This document shows positions 25,028-32,797 of a DNA stretch of 64,000 nt, piece by piece. Position 1 is the first letter of the stretch; every line of letters begins with the position of its first letter. Origin of the DNA: Bog-532 sp963805255. GTDB taxonomy: Bacteria > Actinomycetota > Actinomycetes > Streptosporangiales > Streptosporangiaceae. The stretch is from the NCBI GenBank assembly GCA_963805255.1, contig CAWDTK010000013.1, positions 62,001-126,000 on the forward strand. The letters run 5' to 3'. A program made the translations under genes and the position numbers. Below the pieces are notes generated by a model, which made no database searches, was not told where the DNA came from, and worked only from the letters and a program-made list of their open reading frames with translations.

Positions 25028-26065
25028 ATGAAGGCCGTGACAGTGGCGCCCGGGACCGCGGGGTCGGTGCGACTGGGAGAAGTTCCCGAACCCGACGCCA
25101 GCCTGGGCTCGGTGGTGGTCGAGGCCCTGGCCGCCGGGATCTGCGGCACCGACGCCGAGATCGCCAGCGGCAGCTACGGCTGGGCGCCCCCGGGCCGTGA
25201 CCGGCTGATCCTAGGCCACGAATCGCTCGGCCGGGTCGTTGACCCGGGTCCGAGCGGCTTTGCCGTCGGCGAGCACGTCGTGGGCATCGTCCGCCGGCCC
25301 GACCCGGCACCCTGCCCGAACTGCGCGGTCGGAGGATGGGACATGTGCTCCAATGGCCGCTACACGGAGCGCGGTATCAAGCAGGCCGACGGATTCATGG
25401 CCGAGCGCTGGCGGATCGAACCCGACTACGCGGTACGCGTAGACAAGACCCTGGGGACGCTTGGGGTGCTCCTTGAGCCCACCACCGTCGTGGCCAAGGC
25501 ATGGGAGCAGATCGGCGCCATCGGCCGGCGTACCTTCTGGGATCCGCAAACGGTCCTGGTCGTCGGCGCCGGGCCCATCGGGCTGCTGGCAGCCCTGATC
25601 GGTGTGCAGCAGGGCGCCGACATCCACGTCCTGGACCGGGCCACCTCAGGTCCCAAACCTGCCCTGGTCAAACAGCTGGGCGCCGGCTACCACACCGGGC
25701 CCATCGCCGACCTGGGGCTGGACCCCGACATCGTGGTGGAGTGCACCGGCGTGATCCAGCTGGTCCGCCAGGCGATGGAGACCGTCTCTCCCGGCGGCAT
25801 CATCTGCCTGACTGGAGTCGGCTCCCCCACCGTCCCCGACACCGTCTCGGCGACCACCCTGGCCACCGGCGTGGTGCTCAAGAACATCGCCGTGTTCGGC
25901 TCGGTCAACGCCAACCGGCGGCACTACTACCGCGCCGCGAAGGTGCTCGCCGCAGCCGACCCCGCGTGGCTCGAACAGCTGATAACCCGGCGTTCCCGCC
26001 CTGAGCAGGCGCTGCAGCGGACACCCGACGACATCAAGGTCGTCATCGAGTTCGACCAGTCATGA
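25028..26065 (+). CDS. Glucose 1-dehydrogenase-like zinc dehydrogenase (MDR)
   Basis: The 345-residue medium-chain dehydrogenase resembles archaeal/actinobacterial glucose dehydrogenases. It has catalytic-zinc Cys in GICGTDAEI, LGHESLGRV, and the GDH-typical stretch RRPDPAPCPNCAVGGWDMC followed by NGRYTERGI. A Rossmann fold begins at VLVVGAGPIGLLAAL. Expected reaction: glucose to gluconolactone with NAD(P). The start at 25028 follows GGGAGGACCT. The adjacent GH15 would supply free glucose, and both genes carry the same upstream palindrome. Confidence 0.87.
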   Translation: MKAVTVAPGTAGSVRLGEVPEPDASLGSVVVEALAAGICGTDAEIASGSYGWAPPGRDRLILGHESLGRVVDPGPSGFAVGEHVVGIVRRPDPAPCPNCAVGGWDMCSNGRYTERGIKQADGFMAERWRIEPDYAVRVDKTLGTLGVLLEPTTVVAKAWEQIGAIGRRTFWDPQTVLVVGAGPIGLLAALIGVQQGADIHVLDRATSGPKPALVKQLGAGYHTGPIADLGLDPDIVVECTGVIQLVRQAMETVSPGGIICLTGVGSPTVPDTVSATTLATGVVLKNIAVFGSVNANRRHYYRAAKVLAAADPAWLEQLITRRSRPEQALQRTPDDIKVVIEFDQS

Positions 26066-26259
26066 CCTTCCCTGAGCGATGACGGCCCGCGGGCCTGCTC
26101 ATCAATGGCCGGGATCCTGAAAGCTCGGCTCCCTGGCCTTCGTTGAAGGCGACGATGCCCTCCAGCCGATCCGGACGCACAACGGAGCGCCCGTGCGCCC
26201 CCATCATGGTCGCGATGGCCTGCTGTATCGGCTGCCCTCGCCCATCGTGACAGCCCGTG

Positions 26260-26400
26260 TGGCGCCGGCTCGCCCCGCCGTCGGCTGGTCATGCGGTACA
26301 GACCTGGTGACCAGCGTGGCGGGCAGCCTCGTCGGCCGGAACTTCGCCAGCGCGAACCGCGCACCCGGCGAGGCGCCGCGCCCAGCCGTCGCGTCCTGTG
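26260..26400 (-). pseudogene. Relic of a MalT-like LuxR regulator (N-terminal end)
   Basis: The minus-strand frame reads RFALAKFRPTRLPATLVTRS, matching the N-terminus of the intact regulator at 32798-35425 (RFALAKFRPTALPATLVIRS). At DNA level about 50 bases (26310-26362 against 35338-35390) are nearly identical. The frame degenerates after PHDQPTAG; no ATPase or helix-turn-helix domain follows. It is the stub of a second copy of this regulator. Confidence 0.75.
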
Positions 26401-26537
26401 CCACGACACCTCTCCCGCAGTTCCCTCCAGTGAGCTCTCCCGCAGTTCTCTTGCGCAAGAGCAGGCCCCACAGGCCCGGCCCGTTTCCCTGATAGCAGGG
26501 TGCAGCGCGATCGCGGGCCATGCCGCCGGGTCCCGGG

Positions 26538-26555
26538 TCACCCTTGGGTGGGTGA
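26538..26555. promoter_or_regulatory. Palindromic operator TCACCC-TTGGGT-GGGTGA (site 3)
   Basis: 68 bases upstream of the small gene at 26624. Confidence 0.65.
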
Positions 26556-26623
26556 TGACGCGGCCCCAGTCGGCAGCCACGCTGGCGGCAGGCTAAACCA
26601 TCAGACCACGAGGCGTAACGCTG

Positions 26624-26842
26624 GTGCGACTACAGACATATGAGATCACGTTCACCGGCCAGGCGGGCTCCACACTGCGCGCGGAATTCGATGATTGCGA
26701 GGTCACCGTAGGCCCGGGCACAACAACCCTTCGCGCCGAGCTGCCCGACCAGGCAGCCCTGTCCGGGCTCGTACTGCGGATCACCGGCCTCGGGCTTAAG
26801 GTAATCGAGATGCACCTGGTAGCGCCGCCACCGAATGACTGA
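26624..26842 (+). CDS. Small beta-rich protein of unknown function
   Basis: A 72-residue protein (GTG start) beginning LQTYEITFTGQAGSTLRAEF and continuing with alternating hydrophobic residues, as in a small beta fold. It has no signal peptide or metal motif. Composition matches real genes of the window, and the operator-like palindrome 68 bases upstream supports it. I do not recognise the family. A sensor-kinase relic follows directly, so it may once have been part of a signalling operon. Confidence 0.6.
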   Translation: MRLQTYEITFTGQAGSTLRAEFDDCEVTVGPGTTTLRAELPDQAALSGLVLRITGLGLKVIEMHLVAPPPND

Positions 26843-26904
26843 GGTCGCGGACGGGCCCAAGGACAGCTACCCGGCGCGGTGGGGACCGGCAGGGGGTCTC
26901 GCGC

Positions 26905-27193
26905 TGGCCGTGATCCGCCACGGCGCCGAGACCCGGCGGCACGAAGACCTCGCCGGCATCGCCCGGGCCGCTGCCGCAGCAGAGCAGGCACGCCACAGCC
27001 CGGAACTGCTGACACGATCGTCAACGGCCATCTTCATGCCGGTATCAGCTTGCAGGCCGCCATCGGCCTGCCTGGCGACGCGGCCAGGCAGCACATCACA
27101 GAACCGCCCAGTAGCTGGATCGCGCCAGCCGCGAGATACGTGACCATGTATTCACCGCCCGCGGCCAGCAGGCCCCGCCACGGCGCTGATGGC
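26905..27193 (+). pseudogene. Relic of a DevS/DosS-like sensor histidine kinase (dimerisation region)
   Basis: Pieces of a HisKA_3-type kinase core appear in three frames: LAGIARAAAAAEQARHSPELL (about 26950-27011), DTIVNGHLHAGISLQAAIGL (27011-27070) and LDRASREIRDHVFTARGQQA (from about 27118). This is the linker and phospho-acceptor helix region found in DevS-like GAF kinases. The ATPase domain is missing and a stop interrupts the frame. Such kinases usually pair with LuxR-type response regulators in hypoxia/dormancy islands. Confidence 0.7.
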
Positions 27194-27230
27194 GCCGTCG
27201 TCCGCCGGGATACCGGTACCCGGACGGCCT

Positions 27231-27247
27231 TCACCCTGCGTGGGTGA
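27231..27247. promoter_or_regulatory. Palindromic operator TCACCC-TGCGT-GGGTGA (site 4)
   Basis: 168 bases upstream of the APC permease start. Confidence 0.7.
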
Positions 27248-27415
27248 TGCGCCGGGCATTTCCAGCTGGGTAACTGAAGTTACGCCCTATGATAACGGCG
27301 GGGTGCTGGACGCGAAGGCGTCCGGCCAGCCTCCCGGAGCATCGGCGACTGCGCCCTGGGCATTGTGAGCATGCCGTACCGGGTGGGCGCGCCCCGCGGC
27401 AAGGAAGGCCCGCGC

Positions 27416-28881
27416 ATGGATGCTGGCGGTGATGAGTCCCGCGGGCTGGCCCGCGGGGTTGTCGGGCCGGCGCGGGTGATCGCGTTTGGTGCGGGCAATG
27501 TGGCCCCGGCTGGTGCGGCGGTAGGCGGGCTGGTCATCGCGGTGTCGTACGCCGGGTTCGCGTCTCCGCTGGTCGTCCTGATCGCGTTCGTCGCCTCGGT
27601 GTGCTGCGCGAGCAGCATCGCGGAGTTCGCTCGGCGGCTGCCGTCGGCCGGCTCGCTGTACACCTGCAACAGCCGCGGGCTGGGCCGGACCGGGGGTTTC
27701 CTGACCGGCTGGATGATGGTATTCGCGTACGCGCTGTACGTACCCGCCGGCATCTCGCTGACCAGCGCGTACGCCTCGCAACTTGCTGCCGGCACGCTGC
27801 GCGTGACCATCGGCGGCTGGGTGCTGTTCCTGGTGATCCTGGGCGCCGTGGTCCTGGTCGCCTACCTGGGCATCAGGACCTCATCCTCGGTCGATCTGGT
27901 CCTTGTCGCGGGGGAAGTGGCCGTCATCGCGGCGCTGGCCATCACGATCCTGGTCAAGATCGGGCCGGCGCATTACTCGGTCGCCGTTCTCTCACCGGCA
28001 TCGTCGCCGAACGGCCAGCTCACCGACATCACCGATGCCATGATCTACGCCATCACCGCATTCGCCGGCTTCGAGACCGCCGCCGCGCTCGGTGAGGAAG
28101 CGAGGAACACGCGCCGCTCCATCCCCGCCAGCACCATCGGCGTCGTGATCGTGGCGGGCATTTTCTATCTGCTCATCGTCTGCGCGGAGACGTTCGGCGT
28201 GGGCCGGCGCTGTGGGCCATCGACCTGGTGGTCATGCTCACCGGCCTGGGCTTCGCCATCGCTGTGGTCAACGCGGCCATCCGGGTGCTGTTCGCGATGG
28301 GACGCGAGCAGGTCCTCCCGGCCTCACTGGCCCGCCTGTCCCGCCGCCAGACCCCGGCCGTCGCGATCGGCTGCGTCGCCGTGCTCGCGCTCGTGCTGGG
28401 GCTGCCATTGACCTACGCTGACGGCGGCGTGCGCGCGTTCGGCTATCTCGCCGGAGCGGGCGGGCTGTCGATTGTGCTCATCTACCTCGCCGTGAACATC
28501 GCGGCCATCCGCGCGTTCCGCACCGAGTTCCGCGACCAGTTCCGGATCGGCCGGCATCTGCTCGTCCCGGCCACGGCCGCCGTCCTGTTCCTGTTTCCCT
28601 TGTGGGGGATCCTTCATCCCCATGCCCGCACACTGGCGGACCTGCTGCCCTTCGCGGCGCTCGGGTGGCTCGGCCTGGGGGCCATCGCCGCCGGCGTCCT
28701 GCGCGCCCGGCGGCCGGCGGCCTTCGAGACACTGGGCAGAGTATTCATGCCAGCCACAGACGGCCCGGGGCTCTCGCGCCCGGCCGGCGTCGATCCACAT
28801 CACGGCCGCGCGGCGGCGTGTGACCTCACGGATCAGGCAGGCAGCACGTGGGCGCCAGGAACCCGGGATTCAGGCCGGTGA
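27416..28881 (+). pseudogene. APC-superfamily amino acid/amine permease, broken by a deletion with frameshift
   Basis: The first frame (ATG at 27416, AAGGAAGG upstream) gives seven or eight helices of an amino acid permease (GLVIAVSYAGFASPLVVLIA, YAITAFAGFETAAALGEEAR). It runs into AETFGVG near 28200. The next frame starts abruptly at ALWAIDLVVMLTGLGFAIAV (28207) and continues to a soluble tail ending at 28881. Relatives have extra residues, roughly 20-30, between these two blocks, so a small deletion removed them and shifted the frame. An intact protein would be about 500 residues with 12 helices. A functional product is unlikely unless this is an assembly error. Confidence 0.8.
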
Positions 28882-28907
28882 TCGACATGACCGTGACCAG
28901 TGACGGG

Positions 28908-28963
28908 CTTGCCGGACACTTACAAGGCGCGAGTACTTGCCGGACACTTACAAGGCGCGAGTA
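28908..28963 (+). repeat. Perfect 28-bp tandem duplication
   Basis: CTTGCCGGACACTTACAAGG-CGCGAGTA occurs twice without spacer just after the permease relic. It could be a recent slippage product or a duplicated binding site. Confidence 0.9.
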
Positions 28964-29009
28964 GTGGCGAGGTCGACGCCCGGATCCGGAAGAAATGACA
29001 AATTCCGCG

Positions 29010-29219
29010 CTACCGAATGCCGGGGTCGGCCGCCTTGATGAACCGCGTCATGTTGCTGTGCGCGATCCACACCCCGCCGATGAAGGCGAAGCTGAAGAAG
29101 TAGCCCAGGTACCGGGGCCACTCATGTTCGAGTCCCTTCACCAGTGCCTCTTGCCCGGCCGGCACGTGGAGTTCCAAGACGAGCAGGGTGATCGCGATCG
29201 CGAACACGCCGTCGGACAA
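29010..29219 (-). pseudogene. TMEM175-family (DUF1211) channel fragment
   Basis: About 70 codons match the first one and a half repeats of bacterial TMEM175 potassium channels: RLEALSDGVFAIAITLLVLE (helix 1) and YLGYFFSFAFIGGVWIAHSN (helix 2). Family members are about 200 residues with six helices, so two thirds of the protein are missing. The frame starts without ATG or GTG (only TTG at 29219) after an upstream stop, and it ends at 29010. Confidence 0.7.
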
Positions 29220-29431
29220 CGCCTCAAGGCGGCTGGCGGGCAGTAGGCGGCCGCGAGCCCCTGCGCCTTCGGGGGACGCGGTGATACTGGCGTCTGCGCT
29301 GTCCGGTTACGCCGTATTGACCAGTCCATCGTGTCCCCCTGTCACCAACTGCCGATGCAGCCCGCAAGGCCCGTCTCGGCGGCCAGCGCGGACAACGCGT
29401 GGTCTGCCGCGATCGCGGCCGCGGCACGGCA

Positions 29432-30934
29432 TCACGGTGCCGGGTGCGAGGCCGCAGGTGCCGCGCCTGGACTTGGTGTCGCCGTGGCCTCGATTGGCTT
29501 GCGGGGGATGAGGACGGCAAGGACCAAGCCGATGAGGGTGAACACGAGCATCATCGTGAGGGCGACGGCGAACGGCCTTCCCTCAGGCAGCTTGACGGCG
29601 ACCAGGACCGAGCCGACCAGGGCGGTGCCAAGTGAGGATCCCAGGTTGGAGACGCTGCGGGACAGGCCGGAGATCTCGCCCTGATCTTGGTCGGGGAAGC
29701 TGGACTGGACCACGTTGACCGAGGAGGTCAGCATGGTCCCGACCCCGGCGCCGAACAGCAGCAGCCCGGGTATCCACCGCCAGATGCCCGCGTGCGCCCG
29801 GACCAGGACCAGCAGCAAGATCATGCCGACCGCGGTGACCAGGAACCCGGCGATGATCAGCCACCGCTGCGGATGCCGCCGGGCGAACCGGCCGGCGCCG
29901 GCCGAGGCGGCCAGGATCCCGATGGTGGCTGGAGTGAGCAGCAGCCCGGTCTGGATCGCGCTGTAGTGGTTGACCTCCTGCAGGTAGACCGAGACCGCGA
30001 AGAAGGACCCCTGCAGGATCAGCCACTGGATGGTCTGGGTGCCCAGCCCCAGATTGGCGATCTTGTTGCGGAACAGCCGCAGCGGCAGCAGCACGTCCTT
30101 GCCCTTTTTCTCCCCGGCCCGCACATGCAGGAAGAACCACAGCAGGAACAGCGCACCGATGGCCACGAACAGCCACACCGGGGAGATCGAGCCCTTGGGG
30201 ATGACCACCGTGCCACCGATGGTGAAGTTCTGCCGCGACTTGCCGAAGCCGTAGGTCCGCGACTGCAGCAGCCCGAGCACCACGAAGAACAGCCCGGCGG
30301 CGGACAGGACCGCCCCGGTCAGGTCAAACCGCGGCTTGGGCCCGGGCTGGGCCGGGTCGGTGATCTTGCGGGCGAGCCAGATGATCCAGGCCACGACCAG
30401 GACCTGCAGCCCGAACGAGGCACGCCAGCTGATCGCGCTGGTCACCAGGCCGCCGATCAGCGGCCCGGCCGCGGCGCCCAGCCCGCCCGCACCGCTGACC
30501 ACGCCGAAGTAGCGGGCCCGCGACTTGACGTCGGAAAAGGTGACGGTGACCAGGATGTAGATGGGCGGGATCATCAGCGCCGAGCCCACGCCCTCCAGCA
30601 GCGAGTACCCGATGATCAGCTGCGGGAGTCCCTGCGACAGCGCCGCCAGCAAGCCGCCGACGGCGTAGACGCCCAAGCCGATCAGGAAGCAGCGTTTGCG
30701 GCCCCAGATGTCGGTCAGCTTGCTGCCCGGGATCATCAGCGCCGCCATCGTGAGGGTGAACAGCGTGATCGCCGTCTGCACCCCGGCCACGGTCGTGCCC
30801 AGGTCCTTGGCAATCGGGCTGATCGCCACGTTCATATTCGTGGCCGCGTAACTGGCGATGAACTGCGCCAGCGCCAGCGGCAGAATCATCGCCCGGGCCG
30901 CGGCGCCCGCCCTAGGCCCGCTCGTGTCAGTCAT
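29432..30934 (-). CDS. MFS transporter, DHA2 (EmrB/QacA, 14-helix) family
   Basis: The 500-residue protein has 14 predicted helices and the drug:proton antiporter type 2 layout. It has an N-terminal helix pair with SYAATNMNVAISPIAKDLG, motif A-like SKLTDIWGRKRCFLIGLGVY in the 2-3 loop, and motif C region GGLGAAAGPLIGGLVTSAISW. Such proteins export antibiotics, dyes or metabolites in exchange for protons. No regulator sits next to it, and its substrate cannot be inferred. The start at 30934 is followed by MTDTSGPRAG; the upstream gap 30935-31285 shows no recognised operator. Confidence 0.88.
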   Translation of the reverse strand: MTDTSGPRAGAAARAMILPLALAQFIASYAATNMNVAISPIAKDLGTTVAGVQTAITLFTLTMAALMIPGSKLTDIWGRKRCFLIGLGVYAVGGLLAALSQGLPQLIIGYSLLEGVGSALMIPPIYILVTVTFSDVKSRARYFGVVSGAGGLGAAAGPLIGGLVTSAISWRASFGLQVLVVAWIIWLARKITDPAQPGPKPRFDLTGAVLSAAGLFFVVLGLLQSRTYGFGKSRQNFTIGGTVVIPKGSISPVWLFVAIGALFLLWFFLHVRAGEKKGKDVLLPLRLFRNKIANLGLGTQTIQWLILQGSFFAVSVYLQEVNHYSAIQTGLLLTPATIGILAASAGAGRFARRHPQRWLIIAGFLVTAVGMILLLVLVRAHAGIWRWIPGLLLFGAGVGTMLTSSVNVVQSSFPDQDQGEISGLSRSVSNLGSSLGTALVGSVLVAVKLPEGRPFAVALTMMLVFTLIGLVLAVLIPRKPIEATATPSPGAAPAASHPAP

Positions 30935-31285
30935 CGCCGCCCCTCATCCGCATCCGCGCAAGCTACGCCGGCGCCGGCATCGTGCACCGGCCGGCCGGCA
31001 TTAGCCGGAGGCCCCCGAGCGTGACGCCACTCCGAGCGGCTGGTGGTAGGCCTACCGGGATAACTCTTCACCGTTGGCTATTTCGGCTGGTAGTGCTCAC
31101 ACAAAGGCGATCACCCGGGCCGGCCCGACTACCCCGCGGGTCAGCCGGCCGCCCTCAGGACCGCTAGCGTCCACACCCTACCGGTGCGTTGAGGCGCAGA
31201 TCGGCGAGTTGCTGAATGTCCCCAGGCCCCGGTATTGAGCCGGGATGTCAGATCACCGTGCCGTTGGCTTGCCATCGGGTCCCGT
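30935..31285. other. Intergenic region, no gene seen
   Basis: This 351-base gap separates two minus-strand units. It contains no TCACCC-type palindrome and no coding frame that I trust. Confidence 0.5.
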
Positions 31286-31567
31286 TCACGAACCCAGGAT
31301 TTTCGCCTTCTGGGCTTGGAATTCGGCGTCGGTGAGGATGCCCTGGGATTTCAATTCGGCAAGCTCTTTCAGCTGGGTGACGGTGTCCCTGGGAGGCGGC
31401 GGAGGCGTCGGCGGCGGCTGCTGGTAGTACCGTTGCTCTTGTTCATATTGCTGTTCTTCCTGGCGCGCCCAGCGATTGGCCTGTCTGCGTGATACGCGGT
31501 TCGACACGGCTGTAGCCGTTCCGGCGATGACGGCGGTTCGGGCGACACCTCGGAGGAGTCCGGGCAT
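31286..31567 (-). CDS. SHOCT-domain small protein
   Basis: This 93-residue protein has a hydrophobic N-terminal part (LLRGVARTAVIAGTATAVSN), a Gln/Pro-rich linker (EEQQYEQEQRYYQQPPPTPP) and a C-terminal SHOCT helix-turn (LKELAELKSQGILTDAEFQA then QKAKIL). SHOCT domains are short oligomerisation/scaffold modules at the ends of membrane-associated proteins. It is the third gene of a minus-strand run with the DUF6325 and DUF7144 genes (22-base and 149-base gaps), downstream of operator site 5. Confidence 0.85.
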   Translation of the reverse strand: MPGLLRGVARTAVIAGTATAVSNRVSRRQANRWARQEEQQYEQEQRYYQQPPPTPPPPPRDTVTQLKELAELKSQGILTDAEFQAQKAKILGS

Positions 31568-31589
31568 GGTGTTGTCCTTTCTTGCTGTA

Positions 31590-32045
31590 TCAGCGGTCGG
31601 TTGCGTCGAGGGCCGCGGCGAGGGTGTCTTGCGGGATGTATCCGGCGGCTACCAGTTCCGCGTCACCTCGGCGCAGCGCGTGGATGAAGGGTGCTACCCA
31701 CCGGTTCTCGAAGATCAAGATGCCGGCCGAAGAGCCCGGCTCGATCACTGATCTTGCGTCGGCAATGTCGCTGTCGTCCAGGAGCCCCGAGGACGCGCCC
31801 TCGAAGATCGCCACATCGAACTGGCCGTCACGATCGATGTCCCGCAACTCGATCGCGCGCATCGAGCCGTCCATGTCGCGGCGGACGAACCTGAGGTCGA
31901 GGATCCGGATCAGGCCGCGGTCAACGAGATCCACAAGGATCGGAAATCCCTCCCCCGTCATCTTGCTACCCGGAAACTCGACAATCAGGTAACTGATCGG
32001 ACCCATGGTGTTCGGATCGCCTGACTGGACCCTGGATGTAGTCAT
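31590..32045 (-). CDS. DUF6325 family protein
   Basis: This 151-residue protein matches the DUF6325/DUF1269-like stress family: GPISYLIVEFPGSKMTGEGF, VDLVDRGLIRILDLRFVRRD, and a C-terminal SAGILIFENRWVAPFIHALR that ends in a Gly/Ala region. Related proteins are induced with universal stress genes in actinobacterial dormancy islands; biochemical function is unknown. The ATG at 32045 is chosen because AAAAGGAG lies eight bases upstream; an in-frame ATG further upstream lacks a ribosome site. Confidence 0.85.
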   Translation of the reverse strand: MTTSRVQSGDPNTMGPISYLIVEFPGSKMTGEGFPILVDLVDRGLIRILDLRFVRRDMDGSMRAIELRDIDRDGQFDVAIFEGASSGLLDDSDIADARSVIEPGSSAGILIFENRWVAPFIHALRRGDAELVAAGYIPQDTLAAALDATDR

Positions 32046-32194
32046 TCGGTGTCTCCTTTTAGTGGTATGCCCAGGGGATGGGTCCGGGAGGCGCACCAGC
32101 ATGTGGCGCCGCCTGGACCGGGTCGTTGATCATCGACGTGAGGACTGCGGCGGTGACGATCCCGGCCAGTTGCGGCCCGTCACCCACCGCCGCG

Positions 32195-32620
32195 CTAAGC
32201 CGCCAGGTTCTCGCGGCTGCCATAGGCGCACAGCCCCCACAGGGCGACCACGTCGATTGCGATGATCGTCAGGGACCAGAACGGGTAGGCCGGGATGAAG
32301 AACATCTGGCCAATGGCATTGAGCCCGACCACGGCTACCGCGAACCAGCGCGCCAGCTGGTTGCCCGCCAGGATCCCGGCCGCGGCCAGCAGTTGCAGTG
32401 CGCCCGCGATGAGGGCGACCCAGCCCCAGGCGCGCAAGTCGCCGACCACGTAGTGGGCGTTGGCGATGAATACGTGCGAGTTGGCGATCGCGGCGATGCC
32501 GTCGATGAGATTGAAGCAGCCGATGACGAGCAGCAGGACCGACGCGAAGACCATCAGCCCGAAGCCTTCTGGGTGGTACCCGCCTTTGCCTCTACTTGGC
32601 GTGGTTGTTGCCGACGTCAT
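32195..32620 (-). CDS. DUF7144-type four-helix membrane protein
   Basis: This 141-residue protein has four hydrophobic helices (GLMVFASVLLLVIGCFNLID, GWVALIAGALQLLAAAGIL, WFAVAVVGLNAIGQMFF, LTIIAIDVVALWGLCAYG). It belongs to the actinobacterial DUF7144 family of small integral membrane proteins, function unknown. The ATG at 32620 follows GGAGG at six bases. Operator site 5 lies 71 bases upstream, so this gene probably leads the DUF7144-DUF6325-SHOCT transcript. Confidence 0.85.
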   Translation of the reverse strand: MTSATTTPSRGKGGYHPEGFGLMVFASVLLLVIGCFNLIDGIAAIANSHVFIANAHYVVGDLRAWGWVALIAGALQLLAAAGILAGNQLARWFAVAVVGLNAIGQMFFIPAYPFWSLTIIAIDVVALWGLCAYGSRENLAA

Positions 32621-32691
32621 GTTGCACCTCCAGGTCAGAGTCGCCAGGCGCTTGACTCTTCTAGCCTGTCTGAGCGGTTCGCGGAGATTCG

Positions 32692-32709
32692 TCACCCTGC
32701 CTGGGGTGA
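32692..32709. promoter_or_regulatory. Palindromic operator TCACCC-TGCCTG-GGGTGA (site 5)
   Basis: 71 bases upstream of the DUF7144 start on the minus strand and downstream of the LuxR regulator gene. Confidence 0.7.
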
Positions 32710-32797
32710 TCCCCGGCCCGTTACCGGCGCCTTCCGGCGGTCATGGCAGCGCTGCCCACTGCGCGCGCCTCCGTCGGGCCCGCACCGCAGAACGGTC

